Shown piece by piece: positions 1 through 8,127 of a DNA stretch of 34,598 bases. Below the pieces are notes generated by a model. That model was not told the origin of the DNA, ran no database searches, and saw only the letters and a program-made list of their open reading frames with translations. Origin of the DNA: DASZZV01 sp035544835 (GTDB lineage: Bacteria; Acidobacteriota; Thermoanaerobaculia; Gp7-AA8). Every line of letters starts with the position of its first letter. Position 1 is the first letter of the stretch. Both the position numbers and the translations under genes were made by a program. Where the stretch lies: contig DASZZV010000388.1 in the NCBI GenBank assembly GCA_035544835.1, positions 1 through 34,598 on the forward strand, written 5' to 3'.

Positions 1-9
1 GTTTTTCTG

Positions 10-603
10 GTGATGACGGCGCGAAGGTCTTCGCTTGCGCCCGCACAGATCGGCGTCGCCATTGTCATCGCTCTGACCGGTGAGATCGTTCTGTCCTCTC
101 TTTTGCACCTGTACTCCTATCGAGACGGATTCATCCCTCTGTTCGTCCCGGTCGGTCACGGCGTTTTCTACGCTTTTGCAATACGGACAAACGACGCTTT
201 TCGATGTGCCATTTGTCGCGAACGGGTGTGGAAGCTCGTCGTCGTGCTGGGCTCGCTGACCGCCCTGTCCTGTCTCTGGAGCGTTCAGGATCAGTGGGGT
301 TTTCTCTGGTGGCTCATCGTCATGGCGATGATCTTTCGATCGCGGAACCGGTTCCTCCTATCAGTTTGCTTCCTGTATACGCTGGCTCTGGAGATCGTGG
401 GAACCTCGATCGGGAACTGGCGGTGGGCTCCGGAGATAGGCGCTTTGCACCTTCACTCGGGGAATCCTCCCTTCGGTGTGGGTCTTCTTTACTGCGTCCT
501 CGATGTGGCGACGCTGGCGGTGTGGAACCTGGTTGCCGGGCCACGCATCCGCGAGCTGAGGGAGTTCAGCTTTCCGGTGAGCGATCTGGAAACTCTGATC
601 TAG
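10..603 (+). CDS. Hypothetical integral membrane protein, possibly 5'-truncated
   Basis: I do not recognise a named family. The protein of about 197 residues is hydrophobic, with about five or six likely membrane segments (roughly residues 13-33, 40-58, 74-90, 96-110, 115-132 and 155-175). Its C-terminal half has a Gly-Asn-Trp-Arg-Trp stretch followed by a Pro-Pro-Phe-Gly element before the last segment, and then a short charged tail. The reading frame stays open to base 1, so the GTG at 10 or ATG at 13 may be internal and the gene may begin outside the window. It converges on the alpha/beta hydrolase gene across a palindromic repeat. Coding is inferred from the coherent membrane topology; function is unknown. 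Confidence 0.65.
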   Translation: MMTARRSSLAPAQIGVAIVIALTGEIVLSSLLHLYSYRDGFIPLFVPVGHGVFYAFAIRTNDAFRCAICRERVWKLVVVLGSLTALSCLWSVQDQWGFLWWLIVMAMIFRSRNRFLLSVCFLYTLALEIVGTSIGNWRWAPEIGALHLHSGNPPFGVGLLYCVLDVATLAVWNLVAGPRIRELREFSFPVSDLETLI

Positions 604-634
604 TGCACGGCGAGTCTCGCGTGGCGGCAGAGTG

Positions 635-862
635 CAGCGCGCGAAGGCGCGCGGCAGACCTGTAGCACCGGGCGTTAGCCCGGTGTTGATCCACTTTTTT
701 TTATTCTTCAGCCCGCGAAGGCGGGCGACAGACGATCCCCCCGCGATCTGCCGCCCGCCTCCGCGGGCTCCGGAACGAGAAGATCGACTTACGAAGCGCG
801 GCTCGCGGCATCACCGGGCTCACGCCCGGTGCTACAGGTCTACCGCGCGCCTTCGCGCGCTG
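635..862. repeat. Composite palindromic repeat, copy 1
   Basis: Two outer 51-nt arms (635-685 and 812-862) are inverted copies of each other with 2 mismatches. Each arm itself contains two small dyads, a GCGCGC-type hairpin and a CACCGGGC/GCCCGGTG hairpin. Between them lies a third dyad (710-727 against 752-769). A second copy lies at 3378-3620, and the right arms of the two copies are identical over 51 nt. This copy fills the convergent gap between the membrane-protein gene and the hydrolase gene, so it may also act in transcript ending. No transposase is present, so it resembles REP/MITE-like dispersed elements. Confidence 0.9.
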
Positions 863-887
863 GCCCGACGTGTTCGCGGGGCTGGGC

Positions 888-1805
888 TTAATACTGAGGT
901 GCTGCCCGATTCAGCTCTTCGAGAATGATCGGCAGGCTGCGGGCGAGATAGCTCTGGTGATTGTCTCCGGTCTGTCTCACCGAGGCGCCGCAGAGGCTTG
1001 CCGCTTGGTGGATGCGATCGAGCGTCGTTACATGGTCGTCGGATCCCTGGATGAACGTCGTAGGGCAATGGATTCCCGCCAGCGCTGACTCGATCGATTT
1101 TCCGAACAGCACGTTTCTCAGGGTTCCGTCGACAGATTTCCAGTAGTGAAGGACCGAATCGCTTACGACTTCCGGTGGAAGCTGGCTTGGAATCCATCGA
1201 GAAAAGGCCTGAACGGCAGGTCTCGTCGCACAGATGACTTTGCAGCTTTCCGAGGCGATCCATGGGTGCAGGGCGAACATCGCCGCCATGGGCGACATTG
1301 CCGCCACGCGCAGGCGGGCATCGTCTGCATTCCTGAAAACGGGTGCGCCCATCAGGACTAACCCTTCGACCTCACCTGGATATCTGCTCGCGTAAAAAGT
1401 CGCCAGCAGACAGCCAAATGAGTGGGCCAGGATCAAAAAGGGCTCGGTGAGTTGCAGGCTCATCATCGTCCGGTGAATGGCACCGAGATGATCCTCGAGG
1501 GTGTAGTCGATGTCGGGCCAGGGGGAACGGCCGAATCCGAGCGGATCGATCAGAATGAGCTGCTGGTTCGCGCCAAGCGCGGCAACACTCTTTTGCCAGT
1601 ACCGCGTCGACCCCTGAAAACCAGGAATGAGAAGAATGGGACGGCCTCTCCCGATGGATTCGAAATAGAGTCTATCCCCGAGGTATGCCCGTGAGCGGCG
1701 TTCTCGGCGCACATTGACGCGAGCGGCAACTTCGACGGTGAGTCCTGCTGCCAGCGCCCCGGCGAACAGGCCGAGAAGCCTGCCCTTCGCTTTGATCTTG
1801 CGCAC
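888..1805 (-). CDS. Alpha/beta hydrolase, membrane-anchored or exported
   Basis: The 305-residue protein begins with a basic start and a hydrophobic segment (about residues 9-28), which suggests an N-terminal anchor or signal. An alpha/beta hydrolase fold follows: an oxyanion-loop PGFQGS (61-66), the nucleophile elbow A-H-S-F-G (Ser129), a probable acid Asp257 in G-S-D-D-H-V, and His283 near the C-terminus. These are the Ser-Asp-His triad positions of the family; substrate is unknown (esterase or lipase-like). The start is GTG with only a weak upstream purine stretch. The gene begins 12 bp after the stop of the last response regulator and probably shares its transcript. Confidence 0.85.
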   Translation of the reverse strand: MRKIKAKGRLLGLFAGALAAGLTVEVAARVNVRRERRSRAYLGDRLYFESIGRGRPILLIPGFQGSTRYWQKSVAALGANQQLILIDPLGFGRSPWPDIDYTLEDHLGAIHRTMMSLQLTEPFLILAHSFGCLLATFYASRYPGEVEGLVLMGAPVFRNADDARLRVAAMSPMAAMFALHPWIASESCKVICATRPAVQAFSRWIPSQLPPEVVSDSVLHYWKSVDGTLRNVLFGKSIESALAGIHCPTTFIQGSDDHVTTLDRIHQAASLCGASVRQTGDNHQSYLARSLPIILEELNRAAPQY

Positions 1806-1817
1806 CGAGGCCCGGTC

Positions 1818-2189
1818 TTAAAGCGCTGCGCAGCGTTCTACTGCGCTGAGCAGCGTATCTGGGGTAAACGGTTTCTTGAGTACGCCGAAGATCGCGTCGT
1901 GGTCGATCTCCTTCAGGAAATCGGGGAAGGCCGTCATGATGATCGTGCGCGCCAACAGTTCGGGATGTGTACGGCCGAGTTGTTCGGTGACCATGATTCC
2001 GTCGAGTCGCGGCATTTTCAGATCGAGAAGCAGGACCGCGAATTGTTCCTTCTTCAACCGTTCGAGGGCGTCATTGCCATCCGCCGAGACTTCGACGTGA
2101 TAGCCGGCCTCACGGAGCATGTGAAAGATCAGCTTGCGGCTGAGGGGCTCGTCTTCAATGACGAGAACAGATATCAGGTCGTCGGTCAT
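1818..2189 (-). CDS. Single-domain response regulator (CheY-like)
   Basis: The 123-residue protein is a receiver domain and nothing else. The acidic pocket is Glu12-Asp13, the predicted phospho-acceptor is Asp56 in L-L-L-D-L-K-M-P, the switch threonine is Thr86 and the conserved lysine is Lys106, followed by proline. All residues needed for phosphorylation are present. It lacks an output domain, so it should act by protein contact. It is the third of three receiver-only genes in a row on the minus strand, with no histidine kinase nearby, so the kinase partner must be elsewhere. Which process it controls cannot be read from the sequence. Confidence 0.93.
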   Translation of the reverse strand: MTDDLISVLVIEDEPLSRKLIFHMLREAGYHVEVSADGNDALERLKKEQFAVLLLDLKMPRLDGIMVTEQLGRTHPELLARTIIMTAFPDFLKEIDHDAIFGVLKKPFTPDTLLSAVERCAAL

Positions 2190-2242
2190 GTAGGCGCGCG
2201 CGAATCATACAGGAGATGGAACGTCAGCGCACTGGCCGGAGG

Positions 2243-2701
2243 TCAGTTCAAATGGAAAGATCTGCTCTCGTCGAGAATCGGATTTCCTGCACTCTCCGGT
2301 GGCGGGCAGGAAGGCTCGATGTCATCAGACGGCGGGATGATCCGTGCACACTCACGGATTGCTTCGGCCAGACTACCGATCTCGAAGGGTTTCTGAAACA
2401 GAACGTGGACGCCGGTCCCTGCGAACTTGCCGCCCGGTTCGTCGGTGACGCCGATGATGAAGCTCGTCGCGTCAGGGCGTTTCGCCCCGAATTGCTGAAC
2501 GAAGGCAGGGCCATTGATCCCGGAGGATAGTGTCAGATCGACGAGGATTACTGCGTAGTCGCACTGCGCGATGTGTTGCATTGCCTCGTCGTAGGTGGTC
2601 GCGGTATCGACGTCCAGCGGCTGATGCCGGAGGATCGTAAAAAGCATTGTCCGGAGGGCGTCATCGCCCTCGACGATGAGAATCCGTTTCTGACCTTCCA
2701 T
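2243..2701 (-). CDS. Single-domain response regulator with altered acidic pocket
   Basis: A receiver domain of 152 residues. The ATG at 2701 is preferred because a GGAGG sequence lies just upstream (2706-2710 on the plus strand as cctcc); an upstream in-frame TTG at 2716 would put that Shine-Dalgarno inside the gene. Phospho-acceptor Asp55, Thr86 and Lys104-Pro105 are present. The acidic pair seen in both neighbours (Glu-Asp) is here Glu11-Gly12, so the residue that normally binds magnesium is missing, although Asp13-Asp14 follow directly. The loop after Asp55 is also unusual, lacking the common M-P. Residues after about 120 form a polar, proline-rich tail of unknown role. It may be a weakly phosphorylated or atypical receiver. 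Confidence 0.9.
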   Translation of the reverse strand: MEGQKRILIVEGDDALRTMLFTILRHQPLDVDTATTYDEAMQHIAQCDYAVILVDLTLSSGINGPAFVQQFGAKRPDATSFIIGVTDEPGGKFAGTGVHVLFQKPFEIGSLAEAIRECARIIPPSDDIEPSCPPPESAGNPILDESRSFHLN

Positions 2702-2753
2702 GTTGCCTCCATTCAAGGATCCTTGAGATTAAAGAGCGTGCCATCAAGCGGCC

Positions 2754-3194
2754 TCAGGAAGTGGGCCGAATCGACGCCGAGTCGGGCAGAGGGCACGACT
2801 CGAGTTGCATTGCGCCTGGGAGACTTTTCAGGCAGGCCAGGACGACCTCGGTCAGAAGCTGCAGGTCAAAGGGTTTCCTGATGACGCTCATCACGATGCG
2901 AGGATCGAGGTTCCCCTGATCGAACCCGGCCGTCATGACGATGACGATCGGGCGTTTTTCCGGATCGATCTTTTCGCCGATGTACTCGAGCAACTGCCAG
3001 CCGCTCATGCGCGGCATCATCAGATCGAGCAGGATCAGCGAATAGTTGCAGCGGGAGAGCTTCTCCACGGCGTCAACTCCGTCGCGGGCGAGGTCGACAT
3101 CAACGTTCCTTCGTCGAAGCACGGTGAAAAGCAGGCTGCGGATGCCGTCCTCGTCTTCGACGATCAAGACTCTCTTTTCGAATTTATCGGTCAC
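2754..3194 (-). CDS. Single-domain response regulator (CheY-like)
   Basis: First gene of the three-receiver set. In 146 residues it has Glu13-Asp14, phospho-acceptor Asp57 within L-L-D-L-M-M-P, Thr88 and Lys107-Pro108, so the receiver chemistry looks intact. The last 20 or so residues are a short tail without a recognised domain. The start is GTG at 3194; no ATG fits, and the nearest GGAGG lies rather far upstream. The gap to the next receiver is about 50 bp, so the three receivers and the hydrolase look like one transcript. Receivers one and three are closer to each other in key residues than either is to the middle one. Confidence 0.92.
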   Translation of the reverse strand: MTDKFEKRVLIVEDEDGIRSLLFTVLRRRNVDVDLARDGVDAVEKLSRCNYSLILLDLMMPRMSGWQLLEYIGEKIDPEKRPIVIVMTAGFDQGNLDPRIVMSVIRKPFDLQLLTEVVLACLKSLPGAMQLESCPLPDSASIRPTS

Positions 3195-3721
3195 TGTACA
3201 ATTCTCAGGAATCCTCCGCGAAGAGTTCAGCGAAAGAAATTTTCTACAAATATCTTGCCATCATTGGTTGGAAGGGGTCTATGCCTGCCCTTCGTGCTGA
3301 GGAAGTTGAGCTTCAGTGCGCGATTAGGAGACTTTGATCTAAGTGCGTGGCGAGATCTCTCGCGTCGCACCGAAGTGCAGCGCGCGAAGGCGCGCGGTAG
3401 ACCTGAAGCACCGGGCGTAAGCCCGGTGAACGGCCCGAAGCGCGCGTTATTCATTTCTCTGTTTTTCCTTCAGCCCGCGAAGGCGGGCGACAGACGGTTC
3501 GCCGCGATGTGTCGCCCGCCTTCCCGGGCTCCCGAATTGAAAGCAAATCTGGCAAGGGCGTCAGCGGAACACCGGGCTCACGCCCGGTGCTACAGGTCTA
3601 CCGCGCGCCTTCGCGCGCTGAGTGCGACGTGTCCACCGGGCATCCGGGGTGGCGGGAGAGCGATCAAAAAGCTCGGAAATCGCAGGAAGCCAATGCGCTT
3701 TTCGTTCCGCCGCGCGTCTCC
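3195..3721. other. Intergenic region upstream of the response-regulator cluster
   Basis: This 527-bp gap separates the 3' end of glgX from the first receiver gene. Bases 3378-3620 are copy 2 of the composite palindromic repeat. Bases 3195-3377 should hold the promoter of the receiver cluster, but I cannot point to a convincing -35/-10 pair. Bases 3621-3721 show nothing recognisable. Open frames here run through the repeat and are not believable genes. Confidence 0.6.
3378..3620. repeat. Composite palindromic repeat, copy 2
   Basis: Same architecture as the element at 635-862. The outer arms at 3378-3428 and 3570-3620 are inverted copies with 2 mismatches, and a central dyad lies at 3472-3489 and 3513-3530. 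The spacers between dyads differ in sequence and length from copy 1 (243 against 228 bp), while the arms are nearly invariant. That pattern suggests selection or recent copying of the arms. Weaker similarity extends about 35 bp beyond the left arm in both copies. Confidence 0.9.
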
Positions 3722-5842
3722 TCAGCGCTCTCCCGAGAGTACCAGGCAGGAGTACGGCTGGACGCTTCGCCACGAGCCGAGGGGAATCCTCTCATCACGC
3801 GCGGTGAGAAAATCAGAGGGGGACGGGCGGCTCGTGTCGATGAGCTCGCGCCATTGCTGACCGGCACCCGGAGCAGGAATCTCGAATTCCAGCGGGTCAC
3901 TCCAGGCGTTGACGGCCAGGTAGAGATCACGATCGCCGGCCAGGTGCATGGCCAGAACGCGGTTACTCGTTCCCCACTGAGGCTCGTCGAGCCGGAGGCC
4001 ATGCCACGACACGTCGGGACGTGAATCGCGATCGGGGCGGCCCGTCAGGAATGCCGTCCTCCTCAGAATAGAGCGTTCCCTGCGAAGGGCGATGAGCTCA
4101 CGCGTAAAGCGCAGCAGTCCTGCATTTTTCTCGGCAAGGCCCCAATTGATCCAGCTGATGGCGTTGTCCTGACAGTAGGAGTTGTTGTTGCCCCTCTGCG
4201 ACCGTCCCATCTCGTCCCCGGCCAGAAGCATCGGGACGCCCTGCGAGAGGAAAAGGATAGTCAGGTAGTTTCGCATCTGCCGCTGACGGAGATCCTCGAC
4301 CGCAGGATCGTCGCTGTCACCCTCGACACCGCAATTCCAGCTGAAGTTGTCGTTAGATCCATCGGCGTTGTTCTCGCCGTTCATCTCGTTGTGCTTGTGA
4401 TCGTAGGAGACGAGGTCTCGAAGGGTGAAGCCATCGTGACAGGTCACGAAGTTTACCGAGTGCAGCGGGGTCCGCCCCGGTTTCTGATAGAGATCGGAAC
4501 TTCCGCTCAGGCGCGTGGCCAGTTTGTCGGGCGTGCTCTGTCCGCGGAAGAATTGCCGGACATCGTCGCGGAAGGGTCCATTCCACTCTGCCCAACGCCC
4601 TCCCGAAGGAAAGCTCCCGACCTGGTAGGCGCCGGCCGCGTCCCAAGCCTCGGCGATCACGGTCGTGTCGGCGAGGACAGGATCGACGGCGATACGCTCA
4701 ATCAAGGGAGGATTGGCGAGGATCGATCCATCCTCGCCTCGCCCGAGGATCGAGGCCAGGTCGAAACGAAATCCATCGACGTGCATCTCCGAGACCCAAT
4801 AGCGGAGAGCGTCGAGAATCAGCTCGCGCACCACCGGTTGATTGCAGTTGAAGGTATTGCCGCAACCCGAGAAGTCGCGGTAGGCCCCGGTTTCGGAATC
4901 GAGAATGTAGTAGACGGAGTTGTCGAGGCCGCGAAATGAATAGGTGATGTCGTTGGGGCCGCCGCTGCCCTCGGCGGTGTGGTTGAAGACGACGTCGAGA
5001 AAGACTTCGAGACCGGCTCGATGCAACTCGCGGACGAGAGTCTTGAACGAATCGACCTGCTGGCCGTTGCGGCCGTTCGCGGCATAGGCTCCTTTGGGAG
5101 CAAAGAAGCTGATGGGCTGGTAGCCCCAGAAATTTTTCAGGATCTCCCCGGTGAACGGGTTGGTCTTACCCGGCATGTCCTCTTCGAACTCGTACACCGG
5201 AAGCAGCTCGATGGTCGTAATCCCGAGGCCCTTGAGGTAGGGGATTTTCTCGATGAAGCCCTCGTACGTTCCCGGCGCGACGACGAGGGAGGAGGGGTCC
5301 TTGGTGAAGCCGCGAAGGTGAACCTCGTAGATGACGCGCTGGCTGGGATCGATACGCGGCTTCCGGATGTGCTGCCAGTCGAACTCGCGGCTGACGAAGA
5401 TGGAGCGACGGCGGGTCTCGCTGGACTCGGCGTCGCCTGACCTGCGGTAGCTGTCACCCCAGTGGCTGCCGCCGGTGAGGGCACGCGCGTAGGGGTCGAT
5501 GAGCACGATGGAAGAGTCGAACTTGTCGAGCGGACCGGTGCGGCCGGCGACTCGCCAGCCATAACGCGTTCCGGTATGCAGTCCGGCGGCCTCGATATGC
5601 CAGATGAATCCCGTTCGATTGTGATCGGGATCGAGCGGCAATTCCAGGATGGGATCGTGCTGGCCGGAAGTGAAGAGCACGAGCGACACTGCCGAGGCGT
5701 GCTCGGAGAAGAGGGCGAAGTTCAATCCCGTCGCGGTCTGGCTGACGCCCAACGGAAGCGGGCCTCCCGCCAGAACGCGAAAATCGCCGGTGATCGCGTC
5801 GAGAATCGTCTTCCGCGCGCCAGGCGCGCTCGGTGTATTCAT
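3722..5842 (-). CDS. glgX: Glycogen debranching enzyme GlgX (isoamylase-type, GH13)
   Basis: The 706-residue protein has the length and layout of bacterial GlgX: an N-terminal CBM48/isoamylase domain (about 25-150), a GH13 catalytic barrel (about 165-580) and a beta-sandwich C-terminal domain. Catalytic residues are visible: Asp361 in D-G-F-R-F-D-L as nucleophile, Glu398 in I-A-E-A-W as acid/base and Asp470 in T-C-H-D-G as stabiliser; the region I motif D-V-V-F-N-H is at 283-288. It should hydrolyse alpha-1,6 branches of glycogen limit dextrins in the cytoplasm. The ATG at 5842 fits the family N-terminus. No other glycogen genes are adjacent, so it stands alone here. Confidence 0.97.
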   Translation of the reverse strand: MNTPSAPGARKTILDAITGDFRVLAGGPLPLGVSQTATGLNFALFSEHASAVSLVLFTSGQHDPILELPLDPDHNRTGFIWHIEAAGLHTGTRYGWRVAGRTGPLDKFDSSIVLIDPYARALTGGSHWGDSYRRSGDAESSETRRRSIFVSREFDWQHIRKPRIDPSQRVIYEVHLRGFTKDPSSLVVAPGTYEGFIEKIPYLKGLGITTIELLPVYEFEEDMPGKTNPFTGEILKNFWGYQPISFFAPKGAYAANGRNGQQVDSFKTLVRELHRAGLEVFLDVVFNHTAEGSGGPNDITYSFRGLDNSVYYILDSETGAYRDFSGCGNTFNCNQPVVRELILDALRYWVSEMHVDGFRFDLASILGRGEDGSILANPPLIERIAVDPVLADTTVIAEAWDAAGAYQVGSFPSGGRWAEWNGPFRDDVRQFFRGQSTPDKLATRLSGSSDLYQKPGRTPLHSVNFVTCHDGFTLRDLVSYDHKHNEMNGENNADGSNDNFSWNCGVEGDSDDPAVEDLRQRQMRNYLTILFLSQGVPMLLAGDEMGRSQRGNNNSYCQDNAISWINWGLAEKNAGLLRFTRELIALRRERSILRRTAFLTGRPDRDSRPDVSWHGLRLDEPQWGTSNRVLAMHLAGDRDLYLAVNAWSDPLEFEIPAPGAGQQWRELIDTSRPSPSDFLTARDERIPLGSWRSVQPYSCLVLSGER

Positions 5843-6158
5843 GTGATGTTGTGCGACAAGTCTAGGCTAAGAGAATGCGGAATGGTGAATGCAGAATGCA
5901 GAGGGTTGAGGAACGTTGTCATCCTGAGGGAGCACGCGCGAAAAAAAAGGACCAGAAAGGAGTAAGTGCGACCGAAGGATCTTTGGTGACACGTGCGCGG
6001 TCGTCAATGTACACCGCGGTGATGTCACCAAAGATCCTTCGCCGCGACGGCTCAGGATGACAACCGCTCTTTTTTGTTTTTTCAATTTTCAATTCCGGAG
6101 CATATCAGGTGATTCCAGAGAAGTACGCCCACCTGGTTCTGCGTTAGGATAAAACCTT
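5843..6158. other. Divergent intergenic region between glgX and the Kir channel gene
   Basis: A 316-bp gap between divergent genes that should carry both promoters. Its centre is occupied by a 150-bp palindromic element (5915-6064). Between 6066 and 6098 the plus strand is T-rich, directly after the right arm, and could serve as an AT-rich upstream element or a terminator tail. I found no clear -35/-10 pair. Confidence 0.55.
5915..6064. repeat. 150-bp palindromic element with two nested perfect inverted repeats
   Basis: Outer arms of 14 nt (5915-5928 and 6051-6064) are perfectly complementary, and inner arms of 17 nt (5974-5990 and 6024-6040, with core GGATCTTTGGTGAC) are also perfect. The inner loop is about 33 nt. 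This looks like a dispersed non-coding element of the kind common in environmental genomes. It has no open reading frame of note and no transposase. Its position between divergent genes means it could influence their expression. Confidence 0.88.
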
Positions 6159-7145
6159 ATGAGTGCCGACGAAGTCACCGTATCACTACCATCCGCCGTC
6201 CGCGCGGCGGTGGAGGATCCAAACTCAGACCTCGGATTCGGGCCAGTCGTTGCCCGCGAGACGCGCGGCCGCTTTCTGAATCGCGATGGCAGCTTCAACG
6301 TCCGCCGGCAGGGGCTGGGACTCTGGCAGTCGCTGTCGCTGTACCACTGGATGCTGACCATCAGCTGGCCCTTCTTTCTGGGACTTGTGGTTGGAAGTTA
6401 CCTTTCGCTCAACGCAGTCTTCGCGGCCGTTCTCATCGGCTGCGGGCCCGACGCCCTCAACGGCGTGACCGGGGGCACTCTGGCCCATCGATTCGGCCAG
6501 ACTTTCTTCTTTAGCGTTCATACGCTGGCCACAATCGGCTATGGCAACGTGACTCCGAGGACCCTCGCGGCCAACATCGTCGTTACGATCGAGTCCCTCA
6601 TCGGCCTGCTGGGGTTCGCCTTCGCTGCAGGCATCATGTTCGCCCGTTTCTCGCGGCCGACGGCACAGATTCTGTTCAGCGAGCACGCCGTGATCACGCC
6701 CTATAACGACATCACCGCCTTCATGTTTCGCATAGCCAATCAGAAGAACAATCAGATTGTCGAGCTGGGAGCAAAGGTACTTCTGAGCCGCTGGAAGCGA
6801 GGCGGGGAGGGGACGGACCGTGAGTTCAAACAACTTCGACTGGAGCGCGACCGGGTGACGTTTTTTCCGCTCTCCTGGACAGTGGTTCACCCTATCGACG
6901 CGGACAGTCCGCTGTATGGTGTGACTCCGGAAGAGTTGCGAAGGACAGAGTCGGAGTTCCTCATCCTTCTGACCGGCTTTGATGAGACGTTCTCCCAGAA
7001 CGTGCACACGCGATCTTCCTATAAAGGCGACGAAGTCCTCTGCGGCGTTCGTTTCAGGAGCATGCTCCTGAAGGCCGACGGCGGGCTTGTCGGTGTCGAT
7101 CTTCGCGAGCTCAATTCCATCGAGAAGGTTCCCACTCCTACCTGA
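6159..7145 (+). CDS. Inward-rectifier-type potassium channel (KirBac family)
   Basis: The 328-residue protein matches prokaryotic Kir channels in length and order: a cytoplasmic N-terminus, an outer helix (about 66-92), a pore helix and selectivity filter T-I-G-Y-G (125-129), an inner helix (about 137-163) ending in F-A-R-F-S-R-P, and a C-terminal immunoglobulin-like cytoplasmic domain (about 170-320). It should form a tetrameric potassium-selective channel in the inner membrane. The slide-helix region before residue 66 is present. The start ATG at 6159 has only a modest purine stretch upstream. It is monocistronic: a GC-rich inverted repeat follows the stop. What gates it cannot be told. Confidence 0.96.
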   Translation: MSADEVTVSLPSAVRAAVEDPNSDLGFGPVVARETRGRFLNRDGSFNVRRQGLGLWQSLSLYHWMLTISWPFFLGLVVGSYLSLNAVFAAVLIGCGPDALNGVTGGTLAHRFGQTFFFSVHTLATIGYGNVTPRTLAANIVVTIESLIGLLGFAFAAGIMFARFSRPTAQILFSEHAVITPYNDITAFMFRIANQKNNQIVELGAKVLLSRWKRGGEGTDREFKQLRLERDRVTFFPLSWTVVHPIDADSPLYGVTPEELRRTESEFLILLTGFDETFSQNVHTRSSYKGDEVLCGVRFRSMLLKADGGLVGVDLRELNSIEKVPTPT

Positions 7146-7503
7146 GCGGGTCGGTGCATCCCTTCATTGGAGATGACCGAGGCGTATGGGCGCCTCGCCC
7201 GCACTCATTGCATTTGATCGCAATGCCGATCTGTTCTACGTGAGCGGGCGAGGCGCCCGCTCCCCTCGGTGTTCACAGAAAATGTCGCTATCCAGGTCGG
7301 CGAAAGCGGCTTTCATGGCACGGGAACTCCTTGGCGCCGCAGGGTCCGCTTTGCCATGGGACTAAGATTCTGATGTGGGAGCAGTGGCGCGAGACTTCAC
7401 ATCCGCTTAGCCTGGAAGACTCAGCCCCTTTGCACATTAGTGACATCCACGCGACTCTTACCGACGTATGTTGATCGAGCTTACGAAAGGAACTCACTCG
7501 AAA
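7146..7503. other. Intergenic region between the Kir channel gene and msrA
   Basis: A 358-bp gap. An inverted repeat lies at 7188-7258. From 7262 to 7503 I see no gene, repeat or clear promoter; an AAAGGA sequence at 7486-7491 may serve as the ribosome site for msrA, 12 nt before its ATG. The long frame on the opposite strand at 7288-8124 is a shadow of msrA. Confidence 0.5.
7188..7258. repeat. GC-rich inverted repeat after the Kir channel gene
   Basis: A perfect 15-nt inverted repeat (7188-7202 and 7244-7258) with a 41-nt loop. Imperfect complementarity extends outward on both sides to about 7178 and 7268. It lies 42 bp after the Kir stop codon. There is no T-run, so it is not a textbook intrinsic terminator, but transcript-end protection is possible. 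The arm sequence differs from the other palindromes in the window. Confidence 0.8.
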
Positions 7504-8127
7504 ATGAAGAACATCATCATCTCTCTGTTTCTGATCAGCCTCGTCGCTCTCGGCTGCGCCCAGGCTGCCCCGGCGCAACCAAAGCCTGCCGCAAACCACG
7601 CTGTTGTTGCCACCTTTGCCGGTGGATGTTTCTGGTGCATGCAGCCCCCGTTCGACCGCCTTCCCGGCGTGATCTCCACGACCGTTGGCTACACCGGAGG
7701 ACAGAAGAAAAGTCCGACTTACGAGGAAGTCTCTGAAGGCGGCACTGGTCATGCCGAGTCGATTCAGGTGGTCTACGATCCGACCAAAGTCTCGTATGCC
7801 AGGCTGCTCGACGTCTACTGGCACAGCATCGATCCCACCGTGACGGATCAGCAGTTCTGCGATCACGGCAACCAGTACCGGACGGCGATTTTCTATCACG
7901 ACGCAACGCAGAAAAAACAGATCGACGAGTCGATCCTGGCCATTGAGAAAGCCAACAAGATTGGTCGTATCTATACCGAGGTCGTTGCGGCCGGCACCTT
8001 CTATCCGGCTGAGGGTTATCACCAGAAGTACTATCTGAAGAACCCGGTCCGCTACAAGTTCTACCGATACAACTGCGGCCGCGACCAGCGACTCAAAGAA
8101 CTGTGGGGAGTTGCACCGGAGCACTGA
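7504..8127 (+). CDS. msrA: Peptide methionine sulfoxide reductase MsrA, exported
   Basis: With ATG at 7504 the protein is 207 residues. It starts with a signal sequence (basic Lys2, hydrophobic 4-17, then Gly17-Cys18 and an A-Q-A-A-P region). The lipobox is imperfect, so either a lipoprotein or a soluble periplasmic form is possible. The MsrA domain follows, with the G-G-C-F-W-C motif (catalytic Cys42). Later family motifs D-Q-Q-F-C-D-H-G and C-G-R-D carry likely resolving cysteines. It reduces methionine-S-sulfoxide in proteins. An upstream in-frame ATG at 7468 would add 12 residues before the signal and is less likely. An MsrB with its own signal lies 1 kb downstream. Confidence 0.95.
   Translation: MKNIIISLFLISLVALGCAQAAPAQPKPAANHAVVATFAGGCFWCMQPPFDRLPGVISTTVGYTGGQKKSPTYEEVSEGGTGHAESIQVVYDPTKVSYARLLDVYWHSIDPTVTDQQFCDHGNQYRTAIFYHDATQKKQIDESILAIEKANKIGRIYTEVVAAGTFYPAEGYHQKYYLKNPVRYKFYRYNCGRDQRLKELWGVAPEH

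Noticed and set aside
2805..3860. 351-residue plus-strand frame
   Set aside because: It crosses a receiver gene in antisense, the palindromic repeat copy and the end of glgX; the repeat part translates to the typical Arg/Ala/Pro-rich nonsense of such elements.
6225..7007. 260-residue minus-strand frame opposite the Kir channel gene
   Set aside because: The plus strand encodes a convincing channel with selectivity filter; the antisense protein shows no family features.
7188..7258. Intrinsic terminator after the Kir channel gene
   Set aside because: The stem is strong but the loop is 41 nt and no T-run follows, so it is kept only as an inverted repeat.
7288..8124. 278-residue open frame on the minus strand opposite msrA
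   Set aside because: It lies antisense to a clear MsrA protein with catalytic motifs, and its translation has no domain or sensible start; it is a GC-rich shadow frame.
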